Source of the DNA: Marinobacter subterrani
GTDB lineage: Bacteria > Pseudomonadota > Gammaproteobacteria > Pseudomonadales > Oleiphilaceae
Direction: 5' to 3'
Length of the DNA: 64,000 bases
Assembly: GCF_001045555.1 (NCBI RefSeq)
Contig: NZ_LFBU01000001.1
Location: 868,001 to 932,000, forward strand
Shown here: in pieces, positions 33,472-43,512 of the stretch
Numbering within the stretch: position 1 is the stretch's first letter
Layout of the letters: the number at the start of each line of letters is the position of its first letter
Notes under the pieces: generated by a model
Database searches by the model: none
The model's input: only the letters and a program-made list of their open reading frames with translations
Told to the model about the DNA's origin: nothing
Made by a program: the position numbers and the translations under genes

Positions 33472-34707
33472 TCAACTACAGTCCTTCCCTAAAATACCCT
33501 CAGAGACCAGAGAACTTATCTGTTCAGGAGACAGCCCCAGGACCGTTCCAAGTATCTGGCCAGAATGTTCGCCAAGCAGCGGGGGCGCCGAGCGGTAATC
33601 CACGGGAGTCAGAGTGAACCTCAGAGGATTCCCGACAGTCGGGACGGCGCCCAACACCGGATGGTTCAACTGGCGCTGTATACCGCGAGCGAGCACCTGT
33701 GAATCCGAGAACACCCGATCGATAGTGTTGACGGGGCCGCAGGGAACCCCGGCCTTTTCAAGTGCGCCAACCCAGTCATCAGTGCTACGCATTACGGTCG
33801 CCTGGCGAATCCTCGGAACCAACTCTTTCCGATTGGCCACGCGTGCGCGATTGGTTTTAAAGCGCTCGTCGCCAGCCCATTCCGGGTGCCCCAAAACATC
33901 ACACAGGCGGGCAAACTGCTCATCGTTGCCCACCGTCAGCACCATATCGCCATCGGCGGTCGGGAAGGCCTCGTAGGGAACGATGTTCGGGTGCGCATTA
34001 CCCATTCGCTGCGGAACCGTGCCGCTGGTGAGAAAATTCATGGCCTGATTGGCGAGCGAGGCTACCTGGACATCCAGCAAGGATGTTTCAACGTGTTGCC
34101 CCATGCCGGTTCGCTCCCGGTGATTCAACGCGGCAAGAATCCCGATAGTTGCGTATAGGCCGGTCATAATATCTGTCATCGCAACTCCGACCTTCACCGG
34201 GCCAGCTCCCGGGGCGCCGTCAGGCTGGCCGGTGATGCTCATTAGGCCTCCCATTGCCTGAATCAGAAAGTCGTAGCCGGGCCGGCTGGCGTAGGGGCCA
34301 TCCTGGCCAAAACCGGTAATAGAGCAGTAAATCAGGCCGGGGTTCATTGCTTTGAGACTGTCATAGTCCAGACCATACCGCTTTAATCCGCCGACCTTGA
34401 AATTTTCCAGGACGATGTCGGATTCAGATACCAACTTACGAACAAGCTCCTGACCTTTGTCGGTGGCGATGTCGATCGCCAACGACTGCTTGTTGCGGTT
34501 GGCAGAGAGGAAGTAGGCGGACAGCTCTGATGAGCCATCGGCTCCTGTAAGGTAGGGTGGCCCCCAATTTCGCGTGTCATCCCCTGAGCCGGGGCGTTCG
34601 ACTTTGATGACCTCGGCACCCAGATCGCCAAGGATCTGAGCTGACCAGGGACCGGCCAGAACTCTCGATAAATCCAGGACACGAAGGCCTGACAGCGATC
34701 CGGACAT
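33472..34707 (-). CDS. CaiB/BaiF-family (class III) CoA-transferase
   Basis: A 411-residue enzyme transferring CoA between carboxylic acids. The start at 34707 (MSGSLSGLRVLDLSRVLAGPW) has AGGAGAGG upstream and is the family N-terminus; the frame is open further but not family-like. It has AEVIKVERPGSGDDTRNWGPPY, the probable catalytic Asp in LLDVQVASLANQ, and YEAFPTADGDMVLTVGN. It lies 22 bp after the semialdehyde dehydrogenase gene on the same strand. The pair would suit dicarboxylate metabolism, for example succinyl-CoA:glutarate CoA transfer; that assignment is inferred. Confidence 0.88.
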   Translation of the reverse strand: MSGSLSGLRVLDLSRVLAGPWSAQILGDLGAEVIKVERPGSGDDTRNWGPPYLTGADGSSELSAYFLSANRNKQSLAIDIATDKGQELVRKLVSESDIVLENFKVGGLKRYGLDYDSLKAMNPGLIYCSITGFGQDGPYASRPGYDFLIQAMGGLMSITGQPDGAPGAGPVKVGVAMTDIMTGLYATIGILAALNHRERTGMGQHVETSLLDVQVASLANQAMNFLTSGTVPQRMGNAHPNIVPYEAFPTADGDMVLTVGNDEQFARLCDVLGHPEWAGDERFKTNRARVANRKELVPRIRQATVMRSTDDWVGALEKAGVPCGPVNTIDRVFSDSQVLARGIQRQLNHPVLGAVPTVGNPLRFTLTPVDYRSAPPLLGEHSGQILGTVLGLSPEQISSLVSEGILGKDCS

Positions 34708-34729
34708 CCACCTCTCCTGTTTCAGTGCT

Positions 34730-36199
34730 TCAACGCATACCACCAAGACACAGGTATTTGAGCTCCATGAACTCATCAAGCCCGTAACGGGAACCTTCGC
34801 GGCCCAATCCACTTTCCTTCACCCCGCCAAATGGCGCGGTTTCTGTAGAAATGATGCCATCGTTGATACCAATCATGCCGGTTTCGAGTGACTCGGCGAC
34901 ATGCCAGATCCGCTGAATGTTCTGACTGTAAAAATACGCGGCCAGACCAAACTCTGAGTCGTTAGCCATCGTAATCGCCTGATCCTCAGTCTCAAACCGG
35001 AAGATCGGGGCAACAGGGCCAAAGGTCTCCTCCCGCGCCACCAGCATATCCTGAGTGACGTCAGTCAGGATGGTGGGCTCAAAGAAGGTCCCTCCCAGGG
35101 CATGGGCCTTTCCCCCCAGAGCCACCCTGGCACCATTGGAGGTTGCGTCAGCAATATGACGCTCAACCTTATCAACGGCAGCCTGGTTGATCAGGGGCCC
35201 CTGGTGAGTCTCACCCTCAAGGCCCGGGCCTACAACAAGGTTGCCGACCGCCGACTTCAATTTTTCAACGAACGCGTCGTAAACGGATGACTGAACATAA
35301 ATTCGGTTGGCACAAACACAGGTCTGGCCCGTATTCCGGTATTTGGATGCCATCAATCCGGTAACCGCAGCATCAAGGTCGGCATCGTCGAAAACAATGA
35401 ACGGCGCATTGCCACCAAGCTCCAGACTGACCTTTTTGACGGTGCTGCTAGCCTGGCGCATCAGAAGCTTACCCACTGGTGTGGAGCCGGTGAAAGACAC
35501 TTTTCGCACAACAGGATTTGTGGTGAGCTCTTCCCCGACCTCCGGGGCCCGGGCCTTTGAGCAGGTCACGATGTTCACGAGGCCAGCCGGCAAGCCGGCT
35601 TTTTCTGCAAGTACCGCCAGCGCCAGGGCACAAAGCGGCGTATCTTCTGCTGGCTTGACCACGACCGGGCACCCGGCCGCAAGCGCGGGTGCCACTTTCC
35701 GGGTGATCATTGCAATCGGAAAATTCCACGGTGTGATCGCAGCGACAACGCCAATGGGCTGCTTGATCACAAGTATCCGTTTGTCCCGTCCATGGCCGGG
35801 AATCACATCCCCATAGGCCCGCTTCGCTTCTTCAGCAAACCATTCCACGAAGCTTGCGCCATACCCGACTTCTCCCCGGGCTTCGGCAAGCGGCTTGCCC
35901 TGCTCCGCCGTCATCAGTCGGGCAAGATCTTCTTTATGCTCCATCATCAGGTCGAACCAGCGACGAAGTATCGCCGCCCTTTCCTTTGCCGGAACTGCTC
36001 GCCAGGCCGGCCAGGCCGCTTCAGCCGCGGCGATGGCCGCGCGGGTGTCTTCTGCCCCCATATCGGGAACATCAGAAAGATGCTCACCATTGGCCGGGTT
36101 GGTGACGGCGAAGCTCTGGCCAGAGTGGGCTTGCACCCATTCGCCATTGATATAGGCACGATTACGCAAAAGCGCGGAATGACTCACAACAGGATTCAT
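34730..36199 (-). CDS. gabD: NAD(P)-dependent succinate/glutarate semialdehyde dehydrogenase
   Basis: A 489-residue aldehyde dehydrogenase of the GabD type. Key regions are ITPWNFPIAMITRKVAPALAAGC, FTGSTPVGKLLM, the glutamate in LELGGNAPFIVFDDAD and the catalytic cysteine in NTGQTCVCANR. AGGA lies upstream of the ATG. It oxidises succinate semialdehyde (GABA route) or glutarate semialdehyde (lysine route). Cotranscription with a class III CoA-transferase makes the glutarate option attractive, but no aminotransferase is nearby to decide. Confidence 0.88.
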   Translation of the reverse strand: MNPVVSHSALLRNRAYINGEWVQAHSGQSFAVTNPANGEHLSDVPDMGAEDTRAAIAAAEAAWPAWRAVPAKERAAILRRWFDLMMEHKEDLARLMTAEQGKPLAEARGEVGYGASFVEWFAEEAKRAYGDVIPGHGRDKRILVIKQPIGVVAAITPWNFPIAMITRKVAPALAAGCPVVVKPAEDTPLCALALAVLAEKAGLPAGLVNIVTCSKARAPEVGEELTTNPVVRKVSFTGSTPVGKLLMRQASSTVKKVSLELGGNAPFIVFDDADLDAAVTGLMASKYRNTGQTCVCANRIYVQSSVYDAFVEKLKSAVGNLVVGPGLEGETHQGPLINQAAVDKVERHIADATSNGARVALGGKAHALGGTFFEPTILTDVTQDMLVAREETFGPVAPIFRFETEDQAITMANDSEFGLAAYFYSQNIQRIWHVAESLETGMIGINDGIISTETAPFGGVKESGLGREGSRYGLDEFMELKYLCLGGMR

Positions 36200-36289
36200 C
36201 TCAGTCCTCTCAATAGCGAATTATCAGTCGCGCAGCAGGTAGCTTTCAATCACATCCCTTACAAACACCGCGTATTCATCGGCGAGCAG

Positions 36290-36829
36290 TCAGGGTGATA
36301 ATGCCCGATCCTGCTCCACCATTATCAGCTCCTCAAGATCAAACTCCTCTGCCCTGGCCCGCGCCTTGAAGGCTTCGATTGCCTCTTCGCTGACCTCCGG
36401 TGTTCGGGACAGGAACCACAGGTAGTCCCGGTTGTAGCCGGTCACATAGGCGTAGGAATAGGCTTCCTTGTCCAGTTGGAAAACGACATAAGAGGCATAG
36501 AAGGGGCCGAAGAAGGAGACTTTAAGGTGGCCGGTATTTTCATCGCCCACAAACACGGCCCGCCCATCGGCGACGTCCCACTGGCCTTCCTCCGCGTTGT
36601 AGCCCCGATTAATGACTTTGATGCTGCCATCATCGTTACGGCTGTATTCTGCACGGACATTGCTGAGACCACGCTCGAAGGAGTGGTCCAGGCGAGCGAT
36701 CTCATACCATGTGCCGAGGTAGCGCTCGGCGTTAAACCCCGTCACCGGATTGATGCCCTCCGGAACACCGGTGCAGCCGCCCAGAACGGCGAGTATAACA
36801 AGCAGGAACCAGTTTTTTACCACATGCAT
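36290..36829 (-). CDS. blc: Lipocalin-family outer-membrane lipoprotein (Blc-like)
   Basis: A 179-residue lipoprotein. The start at 36829 gives MHVVKNWFLLVILAVLGGC with a lipobox at LGGC; the upstream in-frame extension is rejected for lacking signal character. The mature protein has the lipocalin signature FNAERYLGTWYEIARLDHSFERGLSNV, then NRGYNAEEGQW and a C-terminal YLWFLSRTP, as in bacterial Blc. It probably binds lysophospholipids or fatty acids in the outer membrane. A 90-bp gap separates it from the gabD gene downstream. Confidence 0.92.
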   Translation of the reverse strand: MHVVKNWFLLVILAVLGGCTGVPEGINPVTGFNAERYLGTWYEIARLDHSFERGLSNVRAEYSRNDDGSIKVINRGYNAEEGQWDVADGRAVFVGDENTGHLKVSFFGPFYASYVVFQLDKEAYSYAYVTGYNRDYLWFLSRTPEVSEEAIEAFKARARAEEFDLEELIMVEQDRALSP

Positions 36830-36861
36830 ATCGTGCGTTTCTCCGTGACCGGGCAAACCAT

Positions 36862-36895
36862 AAGCAAAGGGCCAGCGATCGCTGGCCCTTTGCTT
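36862..36895. terminator. Perfect 34-bp palindrome between the epimerase and the lipocalin
   Basis: AAGCAAAGGGCCAGCGA is followed at once by its exact reverse complement, a 17-bp stem with no spacer. It overlaps the epimerase stop codon by one base and lies 32 bp before the lipocalin start. It has an A/T-rich outer stem rather than a long T-run, and probably terminates the epimerase transcript. Confidence 0.7.
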
Positions 36896-37902
36896 TAGAC
36901 TTTATAGAAGTCCCGATACCAGTCGACGAATCGGGCGATGCCTTCATCCACCGTGGTGGAAGGCTTGTAGCCGACGTCATCGATCAGATCATCCACGTTG
37001 GCGTATGTCGCCGGCACGTCACCCGGTTGAAGGGGCAGCAGATTCTTTTGGGCTTTCTTACCCAGCCGCTCTTCAATGATCTCGATAAAGCGGGACAGCT
37101 CCACCGGGTTGTTGCTACCGATGTTGTACAGACGATACGGCGCCTTACTGGTGCCCGGATCAGGCGTTGCGCCGCTCCAGTCCTGGTTCGGTTCCGCCAC
37201 ATGATCGAGGGTGCGGATCACACCCTCTACGATGTCATCAATGTAGGTGAAATCCCGACGGTGATGGCCATGATTGAAGACATCAATCGGTTCGCCGGCG
37301 AGAATCTTTTTGGTAAAGATAAACAACGCCATATCCGGCCGGCCCCAGGGACCGTAGACCGTAAAGAACCGCAGGCCCGTGGTCGGCAGGTTGTACAGAT
37401 GGCTGTAGGTATGGGCCATCAGTTCATTGGCTTTCTTGGAGGCTGCGTAAAGGCTCAGTGGATGGTCAACGTTGTCATGCACCGAGAAGGGCATGGTTTC
37501 GTTAGCGCCGTATACCGAGCTGCTGGACGCGTACACCAGGTGTTTCACACCATTGTGGCGGCAGCCCTCCAGGACATTCATGAAGCCAACAAGGTTGGCG
37601 TCCACATAGGCATTCGGATTCTCGATGGAGTAACGCACCCCGGCCTGGGCCGCAAGGTGCACCACACGTTCCGGTTTTTCGCTAGCAAAGAGCGCCTCCA
37701 TGGCCGCCCTGTCAGACACATCCTTGCGGACTTCGGTAAAGCCCGCCTTGGCAGTCAGCCTTGCCAGGCGAGCTTCCTTCAGGTTCACATCGTAATAGTC
37801 ATTGACGTTGTCCACGCCAATGACTTCATCACCCCTGTCCAGCAGGCGATGAGCCAGATGTGATCCGATAAAGCCCGCGGTACCGGTTACGAGAATCTTC
37901 AA
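36895..37902 (-). CDS. UDP-glucuronate 4-epimerase-like NAD-dependent epimerase
   Basis: A 335-residue extended short-chain dehydrogenase. It has the nucleotide motif [20 protein letters not shown], followed by [20 protein letters not shown], characteristic of UDP-glucuronate 4-epimerases, the catalytic Y-x3-K in [15 protein letters not shown], and [16 protein letters not shown]. It would convert UDP-glucuronate, made by the Ugd at 57676, to UDP-galacturonate for surface polysaccharide. The end of the gene runs into a perfect palindrome. Confidence 0.9.
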   Translation of the reverse strand: MKILVTGTAGFIGSHLAHRLLDRGDEVIGVDNVNDYYDVNLKEARLARLTAKAGFTEVRKDVSDRAAMEALFASEKPERVVHLAAQAGVRYSIENPNAYVDANLVGFMNVLEGCRHNGVKHLVYASSSSVYGANETMPFSVHDNVDHPLSLYAASKKANELMAHTYSHLYNLPTTGLRFFTVYGPWGRPDMALFIFTKKILAGEPIDVFNHGHHRRDFTYIDDIVEGVIRTLDHVAEPNQDWSGATPDPGTSKAPYRLYNIGSNNPVELSRFIEIIEERLGKKAQKNLLPLQPGDVPATYANVDDLIDDVGYKPSTTVDEGIARFVDWYRDFYKV

Positions 37903-37931
37903 GTGTCTCTCCTTGGAACTTAATAGCGCCC

Positions 37932-38669
37932 TTAGAACGTAACGCCCGCGCTCACAAACGGCCCGCCGATCTCCACATCCAGCCGATCATTGCCGTCTTC
38001 GTAATCGATGGCCATCTGGCGATAGCCTGCCCGGAACTGAAGCAGAGCGATCTCGTACTGGCCGTAGGCGTTGAAATCGCGCAGCGAGTCGCCGTCGAAG
38101 CTGATGAAGTTGCCTTCCGCGCCCACTGACACTCCGGTAAACGGCAGGTCGAAACGTGCGGCGACATAACCCATCGGGATAACTGCATCGACCTTGGTTT
38201 CGTTAACCGCAAATCCGCCACCGATCTGCTGCACGACAAGCTTGCCGGAGAGGTCACGGGCCGTGAGGCCAAGATCAAGGTTCGCCCAGTTATCAAGCAC
38301 TTCGTAGTAGAGTGTGAGGTCCAGTTGATCCAGATCGAACTCGGACTGAACCGGGACACTGCCCGGAATGCCGACAAACCCGGATGTACCCAACTCCCCC
38401 CGGCCACTCTGCTGAACCAGCGTATAGTTCAGGCGAACGTTGGGCAATATCGGTACGGGATGCTCAAAATACACTGACGCATTGGCATTGGAATCACTCT
38501 CGAGGTTGAGATCGTTCTCTACATCAACAACGTCATTATTGGTGGCGGCCTGACCGGAAAGATCAGAATCCCAGTAACTTACGCTGGCACCCAGACCGAC
38601 GACGTCCGCCTGGGACAAAGGGGTTACCAGGATCAGGGAACCACCTACAGCAAGCATCAGTTTACGCAT
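37932..38669 (-). CDS. Outer-membrane beta-barrel protein, TIGR04219 type
   Basis: A 245-residue protein with a signal peptide ([21 protein letters not shown]). The mature part starts [20 protein letters not shown] and continues as alternating beta strands ([38 protein letters not shown]) to a C-terminal [10 protein letters not shown] ending in Phe, the outer-membrane signature. It fits a conserved family of small gammaproteobacterial barrels of unknown function. It lies 32 bp downstream of purC. Confidence 0.83.
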   Translation of the reverse strand: MRKLMLAVGGSLILVTPLSQADVVGLGASVSYWDSDLSGQAATNNDVVDVENDLNLESDSNANASVYFEHPVPILPNVRLNYTLVQQSGRGELGTSGFVGIPGSVPVQSEFDLDQLDLTLYYEVLDNWANLDLGLTARDLSGKLVVQQIGGGFAVNETKVDAVIPMGYVAARFDLPFTGVSVGAEGNFISFDGDSLRDFNAYGQYEIALLQFRAGYRQMAIDYEDGNDRLDVEIGGPFVSAGVTF

Positions 38670-38701
38670 GGCACACCTTTTTGATTTGTTTTCAGTTTTA
38701 A

Positions 38702-39415
38702 TCAGTCGAACTGGATACCCAGCCGACGGCCAACTTCCTCGTAGGTTTCAATAACCTCACCCAGGCCCTGACGGAAACGGTCCTTGTCCATTTTCTTGCG
38801 GGTTTCCCTGTCCCAGATCCGGCAGCCGTCCGGGCTGAATTCATCACCCAGGACAATCCCGGTGCCACTGCGGCCAAATTCGAGCTTGTAATCCACCAGC
38901 AGCATGCCGGCTTCATCAAACAGCGCCTTGAGAACATCGTTCACCTTGTAGGTGAGCGCTTTCATCCGGGCCAACTCATCAGCCGTTGCCCAGCCAAAGC
39001 TGACCGCCAGGGACTCGTTAACCATCGGGTCGTGGAGCGCGTCGTTCTTCAGGAACAGCTCATAGGTGGGCGGATTCAGCTCCTGCCCCTCAGCCACGCC
39101 AAGGCGGCGGCACAGACTGCCAGCGGAAATATTCCGAACCACACACTCCACCGGGATCATGTCCAGCTTTTTGACCAGAGATTCCGTGGACGACAGCAGC
39201 CCTTCGAAGTGAGTCGGCACGCCCGCCGCCTCGAGCTTTTCCATGATGAACGCGTTGAATTTGTTGTTCACCATGCCCTTGCGGTTCAACTGTTCCTTTT
39301 TTTCGCCATCAAAGGCGGAGGTATCATCACGGAATACCATCACGAACCGTTCGGGATCGTCTGTACGGTAGACTGATTTTGCCTTGCCGGCATAGAGTTC
39401 TTCACGCTTTTCCAT
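38702..39415 (-). CDS. purC: Phosphoribosylaminoimidazole-succinocarboxamide synthase PurC
   Basis: A 237-residue ATP-dependent enzyme of purine synthesis joining aspartate to CAIR. Features are [47 protein letters not shown] and DYKLEFGR. It follows bamC by 45 bp in the typical dapA-bamC-purC order. Confidence 0.97.
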   Translation of the reverse strand: MEKREELYAGKAKSVYRTDDPERFVMVFRDDTSAFDGEKKEQLNRKGMVNNKFNAFIMEKLEAAGVPTHFEGLLSSTESLVKKLDMIPVECVVRNISAGSLCRRLGVAEGQELNPPTYELFLKNDALHDPMVNESLAVSFGWATADELARMKALTYKVNDVLKALFDEAGMLLVDYKLEFGRSGTGIVLGDEFSPDGCRIWDRETRKKMDKDRFRQGLGEVIETYEEVGRRLGIQFD

Positions 39416-39460
39416 CAGGGGTCTCCGAAAAGCGGCCGCGGCAGGCGGCCCCTTTCTGAA

Positions 39461-40525
39461 TCAGTATAGATAATCGAATAGTTGTGTGAGCAAATCGGCC
39501 GTGGTGCGGCTACCAGTGTAACCCGGTACGGGTTCGGTAGAGACCACAATGGTTCCGTTTCGCTGATTGAGATTCACCGTATGGGTATGCCGTGGCGCTT
39601 CCGCATCGCTGAACCAGCTGAACCAGCCCGGATCCCGCTCATCCTCGGTACGGAAGTCCACCTGAAACCAGCCTTCACTGCGATTCAGGTCAACAACCGG
39701 GATGTCGGACTCCGTAAGCGCCCGGTTCACTTCAGCCCAGGAGCGGCCGTAATCCAGCTCCATCCGGATAGCGACGGCTTTGTCATTTTCCGAAATCAGG
39801 CGGACGAGCGGTTCGCTGACCATGCCGGAGGCAGCACGGGAAAAGGACTTGCTCTCCTCCCGGCCCCTGAGAAAATCGCCCAGGTCTGCCAGAATGCGCT
39901 TTTGCGTGGCCAGTGACTGCTCTGAGGGGGAAGAGACGCCAGTCCAGGGCAGCATTTCGTCTGGCTGATCGGCAACGTCCAGCTTGCGCACCTGTATTTC
40001 CGTGGTTTTGCGCCGGACACCGGGCGCCATGCGAACCTGCACAACCACCTTCCGCTCTTCAGCAGACGGATCGTCAGGCAGTTCCAGCAACTGTCGGGCG
40101 CGCTTGCTGAAGTTCGCCAGCTCACTCTGCAGAATACCCAGTTGGGGGCTCTCCAGGGCCACGCCAAGGCCGCGCTCAGCCATGTAGGTATTCACGGCGG
40201 GCCAGATCCGCCCTGGTACATCGTTCACCAGGAGCCAGACTCTGCCATCCAGTTCTTCGATGACGTAATTCTCATCAAGGATGTCAGAGGTCATGTCCGG
40301 CGGCTGCGGAATTACAGCCGGGTACATTCTGCTCGCATCGGCCGGTTCGACATCACGGATGGGCATGGTCTGGCTGAACCGGGACTCATCTGCCGACTCC
40401 GGCAGTTCCAGCGGCTCACCTTCCTTCGCGTTCACATACCGCTCGGAGCGGTCTTCTACCAGACTGCATCCGGCCAAGGTTGCGATAACCAGCAGGCCGG
40501 ACAAAACAACAACGGATTTCAGCAT
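39461..40525 (-). CDS. bamC: Outer membrane protein assembly factor BamC
   Basis: A 354-residue lipoprotein of the BAM complex that inserts beta-barrels. The start at 40525 gives MLKSVVVLSGLLVIATLAGC with lipobox LAGC; codons further upstream are in frame but would spoil the signal. After the lipobox comes an unstructured stretch (RSERYVNAKEGEPLELPE) that contacts BamD, then two helix-grip domains (around residues 80-200 and 220-340). It is located between dapA and purC as in E. coli. Confidence 0.92.
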   Translation of the reverse strand: MLKSVVVLSGLLVIATLAGCSLVEDRSERYVNAKEGEPLELPESADESRFSQTMPIRDVEPADASRMYPAVIPQPPDMTSDILDENYVIEELDGRVWLLVNDVPGRIWPAVNTYMAERGLGVALESPQLGILQSELANFSKRARQLLELPDDPSAEERKVVVQVRMAPGVRRKTTEIQVRKLDVADQPDEMLPWTGVSSPSEQSLATQKRILADLGDFLRGREESKSFSRAASGMVSEPLVRLISENDKAVAIRMELDYGRSWAEVNRALTESDIPVVDLNRSEGWFQVDFRTEDERDPGWFSWFSDAEAPRHTHTVNLNQRNGTIVVSTEPVPGYTGSRTTADLLTQLFDYLY

Positions 40526-40593
40526 GGCGGTGTTAACGGTTCCTTGTAGAACCTGCATCAGGTTACTCCGGGTCAGGGACAAATTAAGCAAAC

Positions 40594-41472
40594 TCAGAGT
40601 ACACCTGAGGCCTTGAGGGCATCTTCGACTTCACCGTGGAACTTCTCACTGAGCGGTGTCAGCGGCAGGCGGATGCCCTCTCCGATCATTCCCATACGAT
40701 GCAGCGCCCACTTCACCGGGATCGGGTTAGCCTCGAGGAACAGCTTCCGGTTCAGCGGCATCAGCAACTCGTTGAGCCGCTCGGTTTCGGCGCGATTGCC
40801 GGCAATCGCCGCCTCGCAGAGCTGGGACATTGCCTTTGGCGCCACATTGGCGGTAACCGAGACATTGCCCTTGGCGCCGGCAAGCATGAGCTCGGCCGCG
40901 GTGGCGTCATCGCCGGAATATACCGCAAGGCGCCCGTCCAGAGCTTCAATCAGTTCGGCACCGCGGGGAATGTTACCGGTGGCGTCTTTAATACCGATAA
41001 TGTTCGGGATGTCTGCCAGGCGCAGCACGGTCTCGTTGAGCATGTCACAGGCGGTTCGGCCAGGCACGTTGTAGAGCATCTGGCTCATTCCCGGGACGGC
41101 TTCGGCAATCGCCTTGAAGTGCCGGTAAAGGCCTTCCTGGGTCGGCTTGTTGTAGTAGGGCACGACCAGCAGGCAGGCGTCGGCCCCCAGCTTGTGGGCC
41201 TCGGTCGTCAGCTCGATGGCTTCGCGGGTGCTGTTGCCGCCAGTGCCGGCGATCACCGGAGCCCTGCCGTTCACACGTTTGATGATGTGGCCGATAACCC
41301 GGCAGTGCTCGTCCGGGTCAAGCGTTGCGGATTCGCCAGTGGTACCGACAGCGACGATTCCGTGCGTGCCGTTTTCAAGATGAAAGTCTACCAGCTTGTC
41401 CAGATCCTCCCAGTGAATTTCACCGTCTGGATGCATGGGCGTGACCAGTGCGACAAGGCTACCCGTAATCAT
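40594..41472 (-). CDS. dapA: 4-hydroxy-tetrahydrodipicolinate synthase DapA
   Basis: A 292-residue aldolase-type enzyme committing aspartate semialdehyde to lysine and diaminopimelate. It has the GTTGESATL motif, the tyrosine in [11 protein letters not shown] and the Schiff-base lysine in IGIKDATGN. It is divergent from bcp, with a 74-bp shared promoter region. Confidence 0.97.
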   Translation of the reverse strand: MITGSLVALVTPMHPDGEIHWEDLDKLVDFHLENGTHGIVAVGTTGESATLDPDEHCRVIGHIIKRVNGRAPVIAGTGGNSTREAIELTTEAHKLGADACLLVVPYYNKPTQEGLYRHFKAIAEAVPGMSQMLYNVPGRTACDMLNETVLRLADIPNIIGIKDATGNIPRGAELIEALDGRLAVYSGDDATAAELMLAGAKGNVSVTANVAPKAMSQLCEAAIAGNRAETERLNELLMPLNRKLFLEANPIPVKWALHRMGMIGEGIRLPLTPLSEKFHGEVEDALKASGVL

Positions 41473-41546
41473 AAAAGCTCCGTCCGAATAAAACCGATAT
41501 GGTAATGTTGGGCACGAACTGACACAAGGAAATTAAAGGAGATGTC

Positions 41547-42014
41547 ATGCCATCCGTCGAGTTAAACAAACCTGTTCCCGATTTTGAAGCGCCGGCAACA
41601 GGCGACCAGATCATTCGCCTGGACGACCTCAAGGGCCGCAATGTGATTATTTATTTTTACCCGAAAGACAACACGCCCGGCTGCACCACCGAGGGACAGG
41701 ACTTCCGGGACCGGATGCAGGCGTTTGAGGAGCTGGACACGGAGATTATCGGGGTCTCCCGGGATGGCCTGAAAGCACACGAGAATTTCAGGAAAAAACA
41801 CGAATTTCCTTTCCACCTGATTTCCGACAAGGACGAGACCCTGTGCAAGCTCTTTGATGTCATCAAGCTCAAGAAACTGTATGGCAAGGAGTACATGGGA
41901 ATCGACCGCAGCACCTTCCTGATCGACAAGGAAGGTGTGCTGAAGGCCGAGTGGCGTGGCGTCAAGGTCAAGGGCCACGCCGATGAGGTTCTGGAGGCTG
42001 TAAAGGCGCTTTAA
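41547..42014 (+). CDS. bcp: Thioredoxin-dependent peroxiredoxin Bcp
   Basis: A 155-residue cytosolic peroxiredoxin reducing hydrogen peroxide and organic hydroperoxides. The peroxidatic Cys46 is in DNTPGCTTEGQDFRD. The resolving cysteine that E. coli Bcp has five residues later is Gln here, so it acts as a 1-Cys type or resolves elsewhere, for example via the Cys in DETLCKLF. AAAGGAG precedes the ATG. Confidence 0.94.
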   Translation: MPSVELNKPVPDFEAPATGDQIIRLDDLKGRNVIIYFYPKDNTPGCTTEGQDFRDRMQAFEELDTEIIGVSRDGLKAHENFRKKHEFPFHLISDKDETLCKLFDVIKLKKLYGKEYMGIDRSTFLIDKEGVLKAEWRGVKVKGHADEVLEAVKAL

Positions 42015-42023
42015 GCCTCTTCG

Positions 42024-43103
42024 TCACTGCTTTTCGGTCTCTGGTAAAGGAAGGGAGTCCTTTACCGGCCAGGCGGAAAACACCGCCTTGAGCATGGTTG
42101 CCAGAGGAATGGCAAAGAACACGCCCCACAAGCCCCAGATGCCCCCGAAAAAGAGCACTGCGACGATGATCACCACCGGATGCAGGTTGTTCACTTCCGA
42201 GAACAGCACCGGCACCAGGACATTGCCGTCCAGAGCCTGAATGATACCATAGATGACCATTATCCAGATAAACTGGCTGCCCCAGCCGAAGGCAAACAGC
42301 GCAATGACGGCCACTGGGATAGTCACCACGGCGGCGCCGATATAGGGAATCACAACGCTCAGGCCGACCAGCAGGGACAATAACGCCGCATAGGGCATGC
42401 CGAGAAACTTGAAGGCAATGTAGGTGACTCCGCCGACAATCAGAATCTCAAGCGCCTTGCCCCGGACATAATTGGCACACTGCAGGTTTACCTCATGCCA
42501 GATCTGCAGCATCATCGGACGCTGGGGCGGGAGCAGCCGGGCAACGGCACCCAGCAGGACCTTCCGGTCCTTGAGAAAGAAGAACACCAGGATCGGCACC
42601 AGCACCATATAGATCAGCAACGCCACCAGATCCGGAATGCTCGACAGAGAGAAGGACACCAGCCATTGGGTGAACTGGCCAACTTCGGTGCTGACCTGCT
42701 GATAAACCGTACTGACCGCCTCAGCGGAAATCAGGTGGGGGTACTGCTCTGGCAACAATTCAAGGTAGGACTGGAGCCCACGAATAATCCGGGGGGCTTC
42801 TCCGGCCAGGGCACTGACCTGCGTCCAGACAAGCGGCAGCAGGCCAAACAGGAAACCGACCAGGATACCGAGGAAGACGAGGAACACCCCGAGAATGGAC
42901 ACAGTCTCGCCAACGCCCAGCTTGTTTAGCTTGGTGACCAGCCCCTGCAGAATAAAGGCAATAATAAGCGATGCAATGGCCGGGGCGAGCATGGCGCCAA
43001 ACAGGATGACAAAAACCGTTCCGGTAACCAGAATCAGAAACAGGATGACCGCTTCTTCGTCCGAGAAATATTTGTGCGCAAGACTGCGTAATGTCCTGAT
43101 CAT
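42024..43103 (-). CDS. perM: AI-2E-type transporter PerM
   Basis: A 359-residue inner-membrane protein with paired N-terminal helices (residues ~15-80), a long extracytoplasmic-type stretch (~85-145), then C-terminal helices with LVPILVFFFLKDRKVLLG and FFGGIWGLWGVFFAIPLATM. It is a PerM homologue, in the common bcp-perM-tusA neighbourhood. It converges on bcp with 9 bp between stops. Unlike the paralogue at 10478 it has no long Lys/Glu-rich insert. Confidence 0.88.
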   Translation of the reverse strand: MIRTLRSLAHKYFSDEEAVILFLILVTGTVFVILFGAMLAPAIASLIIAFILQGLVTKLNKLGVGETVSILGVFLVFLGILVGFLFGLLPLVWTQVSALAGEAPRIIRGLQSYLELLPEQYPHLISAEAVSTVYQQVSTEVGQFTQWLVSFSLSSIPDLVALLIYMVLVPILVFFFLKDRKVLLGAVARLLPPQRPMMLQIWHEVNLQCANYVRGKALEILIVGGVTYIAFKFLGMPYAALLSLLVGLSVVIPYIGAAVVTIPVAVIALFAFGWGSQFIWIMVIYGIIQALDGNVLVPVLFSEVNNLHPVVIIVAVLFFGGIWGLWGVFFAIPLATMLKAVFSAWPVKDSLPLPETEKQ

Positions 43104-43119
43104 TTGAAACTCCGGAAAA

Positions 43120-43347
43120 TTAACCGCCGCACTTTATCACAAACCGGAACTGGCCGGCGGATTCGGAACTGCTGATCAGGGTGTGTCGGGATAGCTGCAG
43201 AAATGCCGGTATATCGCGGGCGGAGCCGGCGTCGGTGGCCAGAACCTCCAACTCCTCGCCGGGGGCCATGGAGTTCAGCTCCAGTTTGGTTTTCAGCAGC
43301 GGCATCGGGCATTGCAGCCCGGAGGCATCAAGGGATCGGTCAACCAT
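43120..43347 (-). CDS. tusA: Sulfurtransferase TusA family protein
   Basis: A 75-residue protein with the complete TusA signature LDASGLQCPMPLLKTK; the CPxP cysteine (residue 13) carries persulfide sulfur in tRNA thiolation or related relays. It lies 16 bp upstream of perM on the same strand. Confidence 0.9.
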   Translation of the reverse strand: MVDRSLDASGLQCPMPLLKTKLELNSMAPGEELEVLATDAGSARDIPAFLQLSRHTLISSSESAGQFRFVIKCGG

Positions 43348-43512
43348 AAAAACGGGGCACCATCGCAGTCACTATAAGCGGATTTAACAAGCAGGCATTA
43401 TGCCGACAGTGATAATGTATTGCATCACAATCCTCTTCAAGGAGAGGATCAGAACTTTTTATCGTAACCCGCTGTCAAACCGGCAATTCAGATCACAGGT
43501 AACCGGCATTAC

